A stretch of DNA of 64,000 nucleotides from an uncultured Alistipes sp. (GCA_947623965.1 CANQIF010000002.1:124001-188000); one strand, 5' to 3'; shown: positions 14,162 through 23,455, counted from the first letter of the stretch. Translations and numbers: made by a program. The notes: generated by a model from the sequence alone, not told the origin.

Positions 14162-16520
14162 CTAACCTCCCAACACCTTTGACTTGAAGTTTTCTTTTCC
14201 GAGAACATACACCAAATCGCGACCCTTGGCAGTCAATTGACCGCCGAGGGTTATTCGTAGGTTCTGCGCGTTGCCGCTCGTCGGGAGCATCGCCTGCAAC
14301 TTCGACAGCGGCGCGATGACTTCGGGATCCGTGCCGGCATTGGGATTGTCGCCGACCATTGCATAGGTAGGGCCGTATGCCAACCCGCCGTTGGCCAATG
14401 CCGGCACGCTCTTCTCCGCATTCTTGTTGATGAGCGCCGTCATCACGGCCGCTGCCGCGACCATCGCGGCACCGATGGCGATCGCTGCCCACGGGTTGGC
14501 GAGGACGGATTTCAACGCCGATTTGAAGGCGATGATCATCACGCCGAACTCGATGAGCTGCGAGCCGATATTTTTCAAAAAGGAGGCGAACTGCGTCAGG
14601 ATCGCTTTCATCAGCCCTCCGAATCCCAAATCGCCGGCGATGATCTGCCCGATAGCCTCCGCCGCAGCGACGATGCTATCGGTCATAAACTTCGACACCT
14701 GCTGGTCGAAGCGCGTCATCACCTCCGCAATCGTGGCGTGGACATGCTCCAATGCCGCCGAAAACGACCAGCCTTTCGCCGTCAGTGCTGTCGTATAGTT
14801 CTCGACCATCGAGACCGTGTCGGCGAGGTTCTCGCGCAAATATGCGCTGTTGTCGTCCGCCCAGCCGTACAACCCTTCGCGCACCGCGCCGAATATCGCC
14901 TGCATCTGCTGCGCGTATTGCGATGTTGCGGGTTTCAGATCTCCCATTTTGAGTTTCGGCGCCGGCAATTCCAACTCGAAGCCTTCGGGCAGAATGCCGT
15001 CCATCTTGACGACGGGTTTCAGGTCTTCGGGCTTGATATTCTTGATCCGCTCCAGCTCTTTTTGCAGCTTCTCGATCTCGGCGTTCGCTGCGGCGATATC
15101 CTCGACGGTCGATTCGGGCAGCAGTTTCTTCTTTTCGAGGGCCTCGATCTGCGCCTGCAATTTGCCGATGATGCCCGTGCTCTGCTTTCGTCTGCGCATT
15201 GGTTCCGGCGATGGACTTCATCAACTCCTCGGTCTGTTTGCGAGCTTCGTCCGTTACCTTGTCCAGTTCGGCCTGCGCTTCGGCGGCCTTCTTTTCCGTT
15301 TCGCGTTTCTTCTCGATAGCTGCCGTCAGCAGGTCGTACTCTTTGCGCAGGGGTGCGAGTTTCGATTCGTCGGGGACTTTCTGCAGGGTAAAACCGGCGA
15401 CCAATCCCCCGAAATTCGGAACCATCCGCGTTTTGGTCGTCGTGGCGATGATCTCTTTCTGCTCGGCGATATTCTCCTGCAACTTGCGTTCGAGCTCGTC
15501 GAGCGATTCGGTCTCGGCCATCTCGTCGATCATCTTCTGCTTTTGGATGCGAGCATAGGCGAATGCCGCACCTAACGCAAGGATCGCAGCCATAACCAAC
15601 CCGATGGGTGAGAGCAGGGCAGTGAAACCCGCCGCCAGCATCGGCAGCACCTTGATTACGGCGCCGATTCCGAGCGAAAGGGGACCGACCGCTGCGACCA
15701 GCCCCGCCACGACGACGATCGTCTGCATCATCGCCGGCGACATCGATTGCAACATCTGCACGACCGTCGAGAGCGCACCCGCTATCTTCGTCGCGAAAGG
15801 CATGATGGCCGCCCCGATCCGTTCGAGGAAGTCGCCCCACGCATTCTTGAGCTGCTGCACGGCTCCGAGTCCCGTCCGTGCGGCCGCTTCGGCCTGTCCG
15901 CCGAACTTGCGCTCCAACTCGTCGAGGATCATCGCCTGCGCCTTGGCTATGTCGCCCGTCTCGGCGAGTTTCTTGATTACCTCCGTCTGCTCCTTGGAGA
16001 AGGTTATGCCGGCACGCGACAGCGACGAGAGTTTCGTCGCGGGATCGGAGAGCGCTTTGCCCAACTGCAACGACGCCGAACCCAAATCCATCTCCAACGC
16101 CGTTGCGAGGTCCAATGCCAACGCCTGCGTGCGCTTGAAGTTCTCGCCCGTGATATTGGTAAAAGCCAACAGGCGGGCGGTGGATTTGTCGAGGATCGTC
16201 TCGTCGCCGAAAATCGTCTTGCCCTGCAACTCCGAAGCATAGTCGGCCAGCTGCCGGAAGTTGTAACCGACGGCCCGATTCGTAACCTTGAGCGCCTGCT
16301 GCACCTTCGCCTCGGCTTTGGCCTGCACATCAGCCAGGTGCAGCGACACGCCGCCCAATGCCGCAAGGGGTGCGGTGAGCTTCAGCGACAGCGACTTGCC
16401 GACGGAGGTCAGCTTCTTTTCGAGCGAGCCGAGCCCTTTCTCGACCTGCTGCGCCTTCTGCTGGAACTCATACGAGTCGGCTCTGATCTTTATAAGCAAA
16501 TCGGCGATTCTCCGGGACAT
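14162..16520 (-). pseudogene. Phage tail tape measure protein, frameshifted
   Basis: The first frame (start 16520) gives the N-terminal part: L-L-I-K-I-R-A-D-S-Y-E-F, coiled-coil K-A-Q-Q-V-E-K-G-L-G-S, a phage tape-measure core (A-D-Y-A-S-E-L-Q-G-K-T-I-F-G-D) and hydrophobic Gly/Ala-rich helices (about residues 265-320), then A-G-T-N-A-Q-T-K-A. Here, near 15185-15195, the frame is lost. The next frame continues G-I-I-G-K-L-Q-A-Q-I-E-A-L-E-K-K-K, a coiled coil and hydrophobic helices, to a stop at 14162. Dropping one base gives about 785 residues in total. The protein sets tail length and helps DNA entry. No slippery heptamer is visible at the junction, so mutation or sequence error is likelier than recoding. 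Confidence 0.78.
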
Positions 16521-16526
16521 GGCTGT

Positions 16527-16934
16527 TTATGGTTTGTGTTGCAGATAGAGCGTCCAGCCTGCCTCGACGTCCGATAGTACCGCCGATCGTCCGTTCTCCA
16601 CACGCGACATAGCCGCCACGATAGGGATCATCGTTTCGCCCGCCTGCGTATCCAATGGCTCGTCGGCGCCGATGCCCGACCATTCGGCCACGCAACGGAT
16701 ATAGTTTTCGGTATGGTTCTCGATGGGCGGAGCGTAGCGCGAGATCATCTGCCGGATTGTCCGGTAACCCTTGCGGGAGTAGGAGTCCATCAGCACGAAC
16801 ATCGCGCGGTAGCCCCACGCCATCGTCTCGAACTGCTTGAATGCGACATCGCGCGAGGGCGCAACTTCGCCCAGATACTTCGTTGCCGATCGGCGGATAT
16901 TGCCGGGATTACGATTGTTTAATCCTCTGCTCAT
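16527..16934 (-). CDS. Phage peptidoglycan hydrolase / virion-associated lysozyme-like protein (NPGNIR type)
   Basis: A 135-residue protein starting M-S-R-G-L-N-N-R-N-P-G-N-I-R. The N-(R/K)-N-P-G-N-I-R signature, followed by F-K-Q-F-E-T-M-A-W-G-Y-R-A and a helical Y-A-P-P-I-E-N-H-T-E-N-Y segment, is that of a family annotated in phages as structural protein P5 or lysozyme-like peptidoglycan hydrolase. It probably opens the cell wall during entry or lysis. It lies between the coiled-coil membrane protein and the tape-measure gene, with gaps of 4 and 6 bp. Confidence 0.65.
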   Translation of the reverse strand: MSRGLNNRNPGNIRRSATKYLGEVAPSRDVAFKQFETMAWGYRAMFVLMDSYSRKGYRTIRQMISRYAPPIENHTENYIRCVAEWSGIGADEPLDTQAGETMIPIVAAMSRVENGRSAVLSDVEAGWTLYLQHKP

Positions 16935-16938
16935 CGCT

Positions 16939-17325
16939 TTATGATTTTCGGTTATTCTCGTCGTTCTCTTTGCGCCTGCGCTCCAACTCGGCTCTTTTGA
17001 GCAAGACCGGACATCGTTCGGGCGGCGTTTCGCACTTGTACGCCTGCCGAATGACGATGCGGCTGCGGTCGATCTCCACGTCCTTGTGCTCGATGATGAT
17101 TTCGAGTTTGCCGACCTTCTCTTCTAATTTCTCCACGCGCCCATCTAACCGCGTGATCTGCTCGGACTGGATCGCCACGACCTTCTCCGTATTTTCCAAC
17201 TCTGCCGAGTCGGCGGCAGCGTTCTCCTTGCGCTTCTTCGCGTTGAAAAAGAGGATCGTTCCCGCCAGACCGCTGGCGAGAATGAAGTTCAGAATGATAG
17301 ATAGTGTTTCCATAGTTTCTCGCAC
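16939..17325 (-). CDS. Membrane-anchored coiled-coil protein, holin or lysis-accessory candidate
   Basis: A 128-residue protein with one N-terminal transmembrane helix (S-I-I-L-N-F-I-L-A-S-G-L-A-G-T-I-L-F-F, about residues 9-27), a Lys/Arg patch, a long Glu-rich coiled coil (residues about 40-90), a Cys-containing segment C-E-T-P-P-E-R-C and a very charged tail. The start is either 17325 or the Met at 17313. Such topology occurs in phage holins and in inner-membrane lysis accessories, and it precedes a lysozyme-like gene. I cannot place it in a named family. Confidence 0.6.
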   Translation of the reverse strand: MRETMETLSIILNFILASGLAGTILFFNAKKRKENAAADSAELENTEKVVAIQSEQITRLDGRVEKLEEKVGKLEIIIEHKDVEIDRSRIVIRQAYKCETPPERCPVLLKRAELERRRKENDENNRKS

Positions 17326-20187
17326 TTATTCAGGAATGAATTTGTAAATCGCCCGTTCGCGCACGATATAGAGGTCGCCGCAGATGAAGAACAATCCCAT
17401 GATGTTCTCGCCCCAGCCGGCGGCGTTCCGAACGTCGGTCGTCGTGTCGTCGCGGAAGTTCCAAATGAAGATGCCGTCGTCGTAGGAGTGTGCGACCTCG
17501 CTCATCGTATGGTCGGCATAATCCGCCCAGCGTCCTAAGCGTCGGAGCAACGTCCGCTCTGTAATCGAATCCCGCCGGTAGAACCACAGCATATCGTCGG
17601 CGTTGATGCCGATATAGCAGTCGGAGATAGTGACGATCTGCTCGCCAGCAGCGAATTGCAGCATCTTGCAGGGCTTGTGGAACCGCTTGTCGTGCAGATA
17701 GGCACCATACGAGGTATTGATGACAATCGTATTTTCCGTGCGCCGCAGGGCGAGGATCGCACCCGACATCGGCGTGCCCTCGTAGGCAGATCCCCGTCCG
17801 CGATAGCCGGTCGAAGCATCGGGCAAGACGTATTTGCACTCCGGGCGCGAGAGGTAATGATAGGTGCGGTAGTTCGGATCCTCGTCCTCCGTCGTGCGGG
17901 CGCTGCGTCCGCCGGCATTGCCGCCGCGCGGACCGATATACTGCCGGTAGGATTTCAGGATATGAATATATCCGTCCATATAGGTCGCGACGTTGCGGTA
18001 CTCCTCCGGCGGGACATATATCTGTTCGACCGTACCGCGATAGTCGAGGTGGTGGACCTCTTTACCATCCACTGCGACGAACCCCTCGTCCGCCTCGTAC
18101 ATCTCGAAGGACGTCGTGCTACGGTAGATCTCCCGCACCTGCCGCGTGGCGGTATCGAAGGCATAGACCGCCTTTTTATCGACGGACTGGAGCAGCAGCC
18201 GGTTCAGACATTGGATCGCCTTGCCGACCGTAAAGGACAGCGTCGCGACCGCTATGCAGCCGTCGCCCTCCGGCGGTTTCTCCGTCGTGAGCAGATGCGG
18301 CATCTCCATAAGTTCGCTGTTGTAGGAGTCGTCGATGGCATTCAGTTCGATGGAGTTCAGGTAATAGGCGGCGTTCAGGAACTTGTCGTCCCGAACTACC
18401 GTATTCATATCGATATGCCGACCCGTAAAGATTTCGCCTGTGATGCGACGGCTGGGCAGCTGCTTATAGCGCAAGGCTCCCTGCACGATATGGCCGACCA
18501 GCGTATCGTAGTCGTTCCGACTCTTCGTATGCCAGATGCGCGTGGGATTGCCGTCGGTATCGAGGTAGTAGAGCGCATAGAGCAGCCGGTCGTTCGGAAT
18601 GGAGGGAATATCGCTCACGGGCAACGTTACGGACATATCGACGTTGTTCGCAGGATCGACGAGCGACTCGCAGCGCAATCCCTTGTCGTAGCTGTCGCTC
18701 GCGTCGATCGAGAGCGTCATCTTGCGGAACGCCGCGCCTTCGTAATGTCCCGTAGTCCGTCCGCCGCCACGATTGCCGGAACCTATCTGCGTAACTTTGC
18801 CGATGAGCGTCTGCCGGATGAAGAACCGCCATTCGCCGTCGCAGGGGATGCCGTCGATCTCGATCTTCATATTCTGCTCGTTGCCGGTCTTGACCGTACT
18901 CGCAATCTCCCCGTCGGAGAACTGCGCCCACGAACCGCTCTCGGTGAGGCTGTATGTCGCCTTTTCGCCGATGATGCGGACGCCGTAATACACCGCGACA
19001 TCGACGCTTTCGTTCGGACGGTAAATACCCAATCCCCACTCCCGATGGTAGGTCTGCAACCCGAACTCCCATACGAGCGGGAAGTTGCACTGTTCGACGG
19101 GAAAGCCCCGAGTTACGACCTCCTCACCCCGATAGGCATCCTCGCCGCTGAAATAGAGTTCCTCTCCGCTCTTCACGGAGACGAAGCCGTGCGGATCCGT
19201 CCAAGCATCGGGATCGTAGAACCCGATGCGGGCGATCAGGTTATCGAGGCTCTTGTTCTTTACATCGACCGAGACCTTGCGCAGCGCAGGGACGATGTCG
19301 AGCGTCGAACTTCCCTCGATGTGCAGGTCGCCCGTCCACATACCGTCGATGCGCTCGCGCGAGGCCGACGTGACGACCTGCGCACCGGTATGGATCACGA
19401 GCTGCAGCCCGCAGCCCGTAACGATCCGCCCGACGGGATGCTCCGTGCCGACTCGGTAGAAATTTACGGGACGGGCAGTTTGGTAGAGCGACACAGCGCG
19501 ACGGATATGCAGGGCGCCGTTCGACTGGAATATTTGCCCGGCGAACGGACGCAGGCACAGTTCGAGGATGTCGCGGTAGGTAGGCTCCTCGTAGACGTAG
19601 TAGAGCCGTTCGAGGTCGATATAGGTTTGACGGAGCGGAGAGGCATTCTCGTCCATACCCTCGGCATAGAGATCCATCCAGTCTGCTGTATCGAGATCCA
19701 ACTCCAACAGGTCGATGCAGGAGGCGAGCAGTTCCCACAGCGACCGTCTGCCGGTGATGCCGATATGCACGAGGTCGCGGAACGGAATGCTCGACAAGAG
19801 GTTGAAGCCGTCCACGGCCTTGATCGTAACGGTATAGGGCGGAGCGGTGAAGTTCTCGGAGTAGAGATCGGAGGTGACGTAGCCCCGCCAATAGAGTTGC
19901 CGATTGCGGAAGATCGAGACGCGAAAATAACGGGGATCGGAGGTGAACAGAGCCAAATAATGGAAATTCTCCTTGCAGAGGATATTGATGGTCGCCTCCG
20001 AAGCCTTGACCGGCACGTAGAACTCGTCGCCCCGTTTCTCCCAAGTGATTTGCAACGGCGTACCACCGTCGAAGGCCATCTCCTCCGACGGACCTGCGTA
20101 CCCCCGCTCCGAAATCTCCACGCGCCACAAGACGCCCTTGTACTTCGAGCGAAGTTCAGCGTAATATTTCAGACCGAAAATCGCCAC
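17326..20187 (-). CDS. Large tail-hub / distal tail protein
   Basis: A 953-residue protein. The N-terminus (M-A-I-F-G-L-K-Y-Y-A-E-L then W-R-V-E-I-S-E-R-G-Y) resembles the start of baseplate-hub-like proteins in Bacteroidales siphovirus prophages: a beta-sandwich that contacts the tube, G-T-P-L-Q-I-T-W-E, then F-T-S-D-P-R-Y-F-R-V and W-R-G-Y-V-T-S-D-L-Y. The C-terminal 350 residues are beta-rich with repeated W/Y motifs like a propeller or carbohydrate-binding module, so this may be the tail-tip protein that touches the capsule. It directly abuts the next gene on the operon. The reading frame is intact over 2.9 kb, unlike several neighbours. Confidence 0.62.
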   Translation of the reverse strand: MAIFGLKYYAELRSKYKGVLWRVEISERGYAGPSEEMAFDGGTPLQITWEKRGDEFYVPVKASEATINILCKENFHYLALFTSDPRYFRVSIFRNRQLYWRGYVTSDLYSENFTAPPYTVTIKAVDGFNLLSSIPFRDLVHIGITGRRSLWELLASCIDLLELDLDTADWMDLYAEGMDENASPLRQTYIDLERLYYVYEEPTYRDILELCLRPFAGQIFQSNGALHIRRAVSLYQTARPVNFYRVGTEHPVGRIVTGCGLQLVIHTGAQVVTSASRERIDGMWTGDLHIEGSSTLDIVPALRKVSVDVKNKSLDNLIARIGFYDPDAWTDPHGFVSVKSGEELYFSGEDAYRGEEVVTRGFPVEQCNFPLVWEFGLQTYHREWGLGIYRPNESVDVAVYYGVRIIGEKATYSLTESGSWAQFSDGEIASTVKTGNEQNMKIEIDGIPCDGEWRFFIRQTLIGKVTQIGSGNRGGGRTTGHYEGAAFRKMTLSIDASDSYDKGLRCESLVDPANNVDMSVTLPVSDIPSIPNDRLLYALYYLDTDGNPTRIWHTKSRNDYDTLVGHIVQGALRYKQLPSRRITGEIFTGRHIDMNTVVRDDKFLNAAYYLNSIELNAIDDSYNSELMEMPHLLTTEKPPEGDGCIAVATLSFTVGKAIQCLNRLLLQSVDKKAVYAFDTATRQVREIYRSTTSFEMYEADEGFVAVDGKEVHHLDYRGTVEQIYVPPEEYRNVATYMDGYIHILKSYRQYIGPRGGNAGGRSARTTEDEDPNYRTYHYLSRPECKYVLPDASTGYRGRGSAYEGTPMSGAILALRRTENTIVINTSYGAYLHDKRFHKPCKMLQFAAGEQIVTISDCYIGINADDMLWFYRRDSITERTLLRRLGRWADYADHTMSEVAHSYDDGIFIWNFRDDTTTDVRNAAGWGENIMGLFFICGDLYIVRERAIYKFIPE

Positions 20188-20256
20188 CTCGTCTAACCTT
20201 TGGCGTAAAGGTAGACGGGGCGGCGAGTACGGAAGAGATACTTTGTCTCCGTTGCG

Positions 20257-20847
20257 CTACTGTTCCTTTTCAGGGGTAACCCGAAATCCGATCGGCCTTC
20301 GGGCTGCATTCCGTTTCGGCAGTTCGACCGATAATGCTCCGATCGCTTCGTAAATCGTTTCGATATCCTTGCGCACGTCTTCCGAAAGATCGTTGACTCC
20401 GCCCAATATCTCTTCGGTCGCTTGTTCGAGTTCGAGAACCCGCTCCCGGAGTCGTGCGATCTCGACCGATTCGGCGGTTCGGGTCAGGATGCAGTTGCGC
20501 ATGGCGACGAATGCATCCATAATCGAGATGCTGACCTGAATCGCCGTCGGGCTTCGCAATACGGCCGACAACATCGAAACGCCTTGCTCCGTAAAGGCAT
20601 AGGGAAGATATTTCAGGTGTTTGCCTCGTTCGAGCGGCATATCGTTTAAGGTGCCGAATTGGCACCTTAAAGCCTCCTCTTTGGTCAGCTGAAACATGAA
20701 CCTCTCCGGGAAGCGCTCGATGTTTCGTTTGACGGCACGGTTGAGAGCTTTGGTTTCGACGCCGTACAACTCCGCGAGGTCTTTGTCCAGCATCACCCGC
20801 ACGCCGCGCACCTCGTGAATCTTATTCTGTATGATTTGCAATTCCAT
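20257..20847 (-). CDS. ORF6N-domain antirepressor-like protein
   Basis: A 196-residue protein with the ORF6N DNA-binding domain at residues about 5-95: I-Q-N-K-I-H-E-V-R-G-V-R-V-M-L-D-K-D-L-A then L-Y-G-V-E-T-K-A-L-N-R-A-V-K-R-N and F-P-E-R-F-M-F-Q-L-T-K-E-E, followed by a T-E-Q-G-V-S-M-L-S-A-V-L helix. A coiled coil follows (residues about 120-150). The family (KilA-N/ORF6N/Rha) is linked to phage antirepression and is also found as a free host gene in Bacteroidales. It lies 10 bp downstream of the integrase, so it is probably co-transcribed with it. Confidence 0.82.
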   Translation of the reverse strand: MELQIIQNKIHEVRGVRVMLDKDLAELYGVETKALNRAVKRNIERFPERFMFQLTKEEALRCQFGTLNDMPLERGKHLKYLPYAFTEQGVSMLSAVLRSPTAIQVSISIMDAFVAMRNCILTRTAESVEIARLRERVLELEQATEEILGGVNDLSEDVRKDIETIYEAIGALSVELPKRNAARRPIGFRVTPEKEQ

Positions 20848-20857
20848 AAAGATCCGT

Positions 20858-22171
20858 TTATAAACCGGCCGCAGCCGTTGTCGGGCGAATCATCGCTTTA
20901 GCGTTCAGCTTGCCGGCGAGGACCTCCATGTCGTTGTTGATCTTCGTGTCGATGACCCGCGCATAAATCTGCGTCGTCTGAATATTCGTATGTCCGAGCA
21001 TTTTCGATACGGTTTCGATCGGCACTCCGTTGGCCAGCGTCACGGTCGTAGCGAAGGTGTGTCGTGCCATGTGGAATGTCAAATCCTTGTCGATGCCGCA
21101 CACGCCGGCAATCTCTTTCAGGTAGGAGTTGACCTTCTGATTCGACGGGACGGGGAAGAGCAAGCCGCCTTTGGCCGTACCGTCGTATTTCTCGATCAAC
21201 CGTATAGGAACGTCGAGCAAGCGTACATGCACGGGAACATCGGTCTTCTGCCGTTTGGTGTCGATCCAGAGATTACCGTCGGGCCATCGGCGGAGCATAT
21301 CGGCGGATAGATGTTTGAGGTCGATATAGGCCAAACCGGTATAGCAGCTGAACAAAAAGAGGTCGCGGATGACTTCGAGCCGTTTCATGGCGAATACCTT
21401 GTTCGCGAGGCGGTCCAGTTCTTCGTCGGTCAGGTAGCCTCTGTCCACTTTCTCGAAATGGAGTTTGTAGCCCGCCAGCGGATCGTTTTTCGACCAACCG
21501 TTCAGATAACTGACGTGCAACATGGTCTTCAGTTGCCGCATCAACTTCATCGTCGAATTGTTCGTCAGCCGATAATTCAGGCGCAACCACCGGTCGAAAT
21601 CGGTAGCGAAACGGGGATGCAACTCCTTGACTGCCATATCGGGCAGGCGGTAGCGCGCCTGCATGAACTCTGCAAGTCGGTTGCGGGTCAGTTTGTAACG
21701 CAGGTACGTTTCGCGGCAGCATTGCTCGGTTTTGAGCAGGTCGGTATAATCCTCGATGAAACGGTCGCAAACCTGCAATAACGTAGTGGCGTTCTGGTCG
21801 AATCCCGTGATGGCGTTTTTGAGCTTGCCGGCCGTGATGACCTCCTCGCGCCGAAGCATCTCGTCGTATTTGCGCCGTATCAGCACGCGCAACTCTTCGA
21901 GCATCTCGTTGATCTGTTTCTCCTCTTTGGTCTTGCCCGCCGTGCGGTAATCTTTCGGCTGCCAGCGGTCGAGGTGGATGTACATCCTCGTAGCGAAATG
22001 CACCATTTCGCCGTTGACGGTGATGCGCGCCACGATAGGGACGGTGCCGTCCTCGCGGATTTTGCCTTTCTGAATGATAAAAATTACGGCGAAGGTACTT
22101 TTCTGCGCCCGTAACCTTCGGGGCTGTTTCGCGGCATTTTCGTGTAACCGCTGGTTCGTGTCTTTCTTCAT
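20858..22171 (-). CDS. Prophage tyrosine recombinase / integrase (Bacteroidetes type)
   Basis: A 437-residue site-specific recombinase. Seen: an arm-binding domain at the N-terminus (F-A-V-I-F-I-I-Q-K-G-K), a SAM-like core-binding domain (residues about 125-215) and a C-terminal catalytic domain with L-F-L-F-S-C-Y-T-G-L-A-Y-I-D-L and H-M-A-R-H-T-F-A-T, L-G-H-T-N-I-Q-T-T-Q-I-Y (catalytic H-x-x-R, H and Tyr). As in many Bacteroidetes integrases, the first catalytic Arg position in C-Y-T-G-L-A-Y is Ala rather than Arg. It probably integrates the prophage at the nearby tRNA-Asp (22477-22550), whose 3' end faces it. Confidence 0.92.
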   Translation of the reverse strand: MKKDTNQRLHENAAKQPRRLRAQKSTFAVIFIIQKGKIREDGTVPIVARITVNGEMVHFATRMYIHLDRWQPKDYRTAGKTKEEKQINEMLEELRVLIRRKYDEMLRREEVITAGKLKNAITGFDQNATTLLQVCDRFIEDYTDLLKTEQCCRETYLRYKLTRNRLAEFMQARYRLPDMAVKELHPRFATDFDRWLRLNYRLTNNSTMKLMRQLKTMLHVSYLNGWSKNDPLAGYKLHFEKVDRGYLTDEELDRLANKVFAMKRLEVIRDLFLFSCYTGLAYIDLKHLSADMLRRWPDGNLWIDTKRQKTDVPVHVRLLDVPIRLIEKYDGTAKGGLLFPVPSNQKVNSYLKEIAGVCGIDKDLTFHMARHTFATTVTLANGVPIETVSKMLGHTNIQTTQIYARVIDTKINNDMEVLAGKLNAKAMIRPTTAAAGL

Positions 22172-22436
22172 AACGATACTTTACTTATTGGTGTGACAAA
22201 AATAGTCCAACACAACTATTTGATTGACAAATAGGTAAAGTCAATGAAGGACGTTACGAAGACAAGCCGAGGCAAGGTTACGCGATTGCGATGCGCCGGT
22301 TACGAATGGGTTACGTTCAGGGTGTCCCGAAGTGTCCGCAGGAACGGATTCGGGGCGATTTCGCGTAAGCCATATGTAACCTGATGCGGATTTCCTAACG
22401 CTTTGACGCATCGTGCGATAGGGCGTAAACAAAAGA
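22172..22436. other. Integrase promoter and putative attachment region with four GTTACG repeats
   Basis: No gene lies here. On the - strand a TATTTTTG box (22197-22204) sits about 25 bp before the integrase start. Downstream, GTTACG occurs at 22253, 22277, 22299 and 22310, all in the same orientation, spaced 24, 22 and 11 bp, close to whole helical turns. Such direct repeats beside an integrase and a tRNA suggest arm-type recombinase sites. The matching att site at the far prophage end is outside the window, so this is unproven. Confidence 0.45.
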
Positions 22437-22467
22437 AAACGAGGCGGTTGCGGCAACCATCTCGTTT
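22437..22467 (-). terminator. Terminator of tRNA-Asp
   Basis: AAAACGAG...CTCGTTT with an inner GGTTGCGGCAACC palindrome forms a hairpin; on the - strand it is followed by TTTTCTTTTG, a good U-tract, just downstream of the tRNA. Confidence 0.7.
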
Positions 22468-22476
22468 CTTCGTCTG

Positions 22477-22550
22477 CGGTGCGTAGGGGACTCGAACCCC
22501 TGACCCCGTGCGTGACAGGCACGTATTCTAACCAGCTGAACTAACGCACC
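22477..22550 (-). tRNA. tRNA-Asp (anticodon GTC)
   Basis: On the - strand the acceptor GGTGCGT pairs with ACGCACC, the D arm AGTTCAGCTGGTTAGAAT is normal, the anticodon loop is CTGTCAC (GTC), the T arm GTTCGAGTCC is present and the discriminator base is G. CCA is not encoded. A second identical copy lies at 52303-52376. It marks the right-hand boundary of the prophage. Confidence 0.95.
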
Positions 22551-22715
22551 TCTTGCTGATTGTGACTGCAAAGGTAGTACAAAATTCGGTGATTGCAAAT
22601 TTTCATGCCGAAAATTCGCAAAAAAACGCTCCGGACCGCCTCCGGAACGTCGGAAAAGCGCTGCTGCTCCCGGCGCGGCTCTCGCTTCCCGATTCCCGCG
22701 CCGTTTCCGGCCGCC

Positions 22716-23393
22716 TTAGCCGAGCGCCTCGATCCCGCTGATCTCCGTGTAGTCGCCGAAGACCAGTTCTGCCGCCGTCTCCCGGCGGATCGTCTCGGGC
22801 GTCAGGGTGGTGGCGACGACCGCGATGCGCCCGGCTCCGGCGCGGCGGGCGGCCTCGATGCCCGCCTTGGCATCTTCGAAGACCACGCACTCGGCCGGTG
22901 CGAGCCCCAGCGCGGCGGCAGCCTTCAGGTAGATCTCGGGGTCGGGCTTGCAGCGGCTGACCATGTCGCCCGAGATGCGGGCCTCGAAAAATTCGGCGAT
23001 GCCGCAGCGGTCGAGGACGAACTCGACGTTCTCGCGGCAGCCCGACGAGCCGACGGCGCAGCGGATCCCCGCGTCGCGCAGCCGTTCGAGCAGCGTGCGG
23101 AGCCCCGCGACGGGGCGGATGTCGGGGGCGTAGATTTCGCGGTAGATCGCCTCCTTCTCGTCGGCGAGCGTCTTGAGCCCGCGTGTGCGGATCACCTCCG
23201 CGGGCAGCAGCATCCGCATGATGTCGTCGCTGCCCATGCCGAAGGCGCCGTCGAGCTTTTCGCGCCAGTCGGTGACGCCGTAGCGGGCGCAGAAGATTTC
23301 GAAGGCGCGCACATGCACGGGGCTGTTGTCGACGAGCGTGCCGTCCATATCGAAAAGAGCGCCGCGAAGCGGACGCGAAATACCGGTTTTCAT
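22716..23393 (-). CDS. HAD-superfamily phosphatase (beta-phosphoglucomutase-like)
   Basis: A 225-residue HAD hydrolase: motif I D-M-D-G-T at residues 15-19, motif II with S-S-G (around 117), and C-K-P-D-P-E-I-Y with V-F-E-D-A for motifs III-IV. The cap region follows motif I, as in subfamily I phosphatases that act on sugar phosphates or as beta-phosphoglucomutases. The start at 23393 is preferred over an upstream Met at 23492, because that longer version would have to cross the promoter region of the divergent transketolase. Substrate unknown; the neighbouring sugar genes fit a sugar-phosphate role. Confidence 0.85.
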   Translation of the reverse strand: MKTGISRPLRGALFDMDGTLVDNSPVHVRAFEIFCARYGVTDWREKLDGAFGMGSDDIMRMLLPAEVIRTRGLKTLADEKEAIYREIYAPDIRPVAGLRTLLERLRDAGIRCAVGSSGCRENVEFVLDRCGIAEFFEARISGDMVSRCKPDPEIYLKAAAALGLAPAECVVFEDAKAGIEAARRAGAGRIAVVATTLTPETIRRETAAELVFGDYTEISGIEALG

Positions 23394-23455
23394 AGGGCCT
23401 TTCTTTTGATTTGTGCGCAAAAATAGCGATTTTTTGATGAAATGCACGGCGCCGG

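Noticed and set aside
14676..16520. Tape-measure gene as programmed frameshift
   Set aside because: No slippery heptamer or other recoding signal is visible at the junction near 15190, and the shift would need to be +1, so mutation or sequence error is preferred.
17656..20196. An 846-residue reading frame on the + strand opposite the tail-hub gene
   Set aside because: It is an antisense shadow created by high GC in the hub gene on the - strand. The hub frame has domain-like content, correct spacing to its neighbours and the operon direction; the antisense frame has none.
22253..22315. CRISPR-like short repeats
   Set aside because: GTTACG is only 6 bp and spacings are 24, 22 and 11 bp; there are no constant repeats of 24-40 bp or spacers, and no cas genes. 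No CRISPR array is seen in the window.
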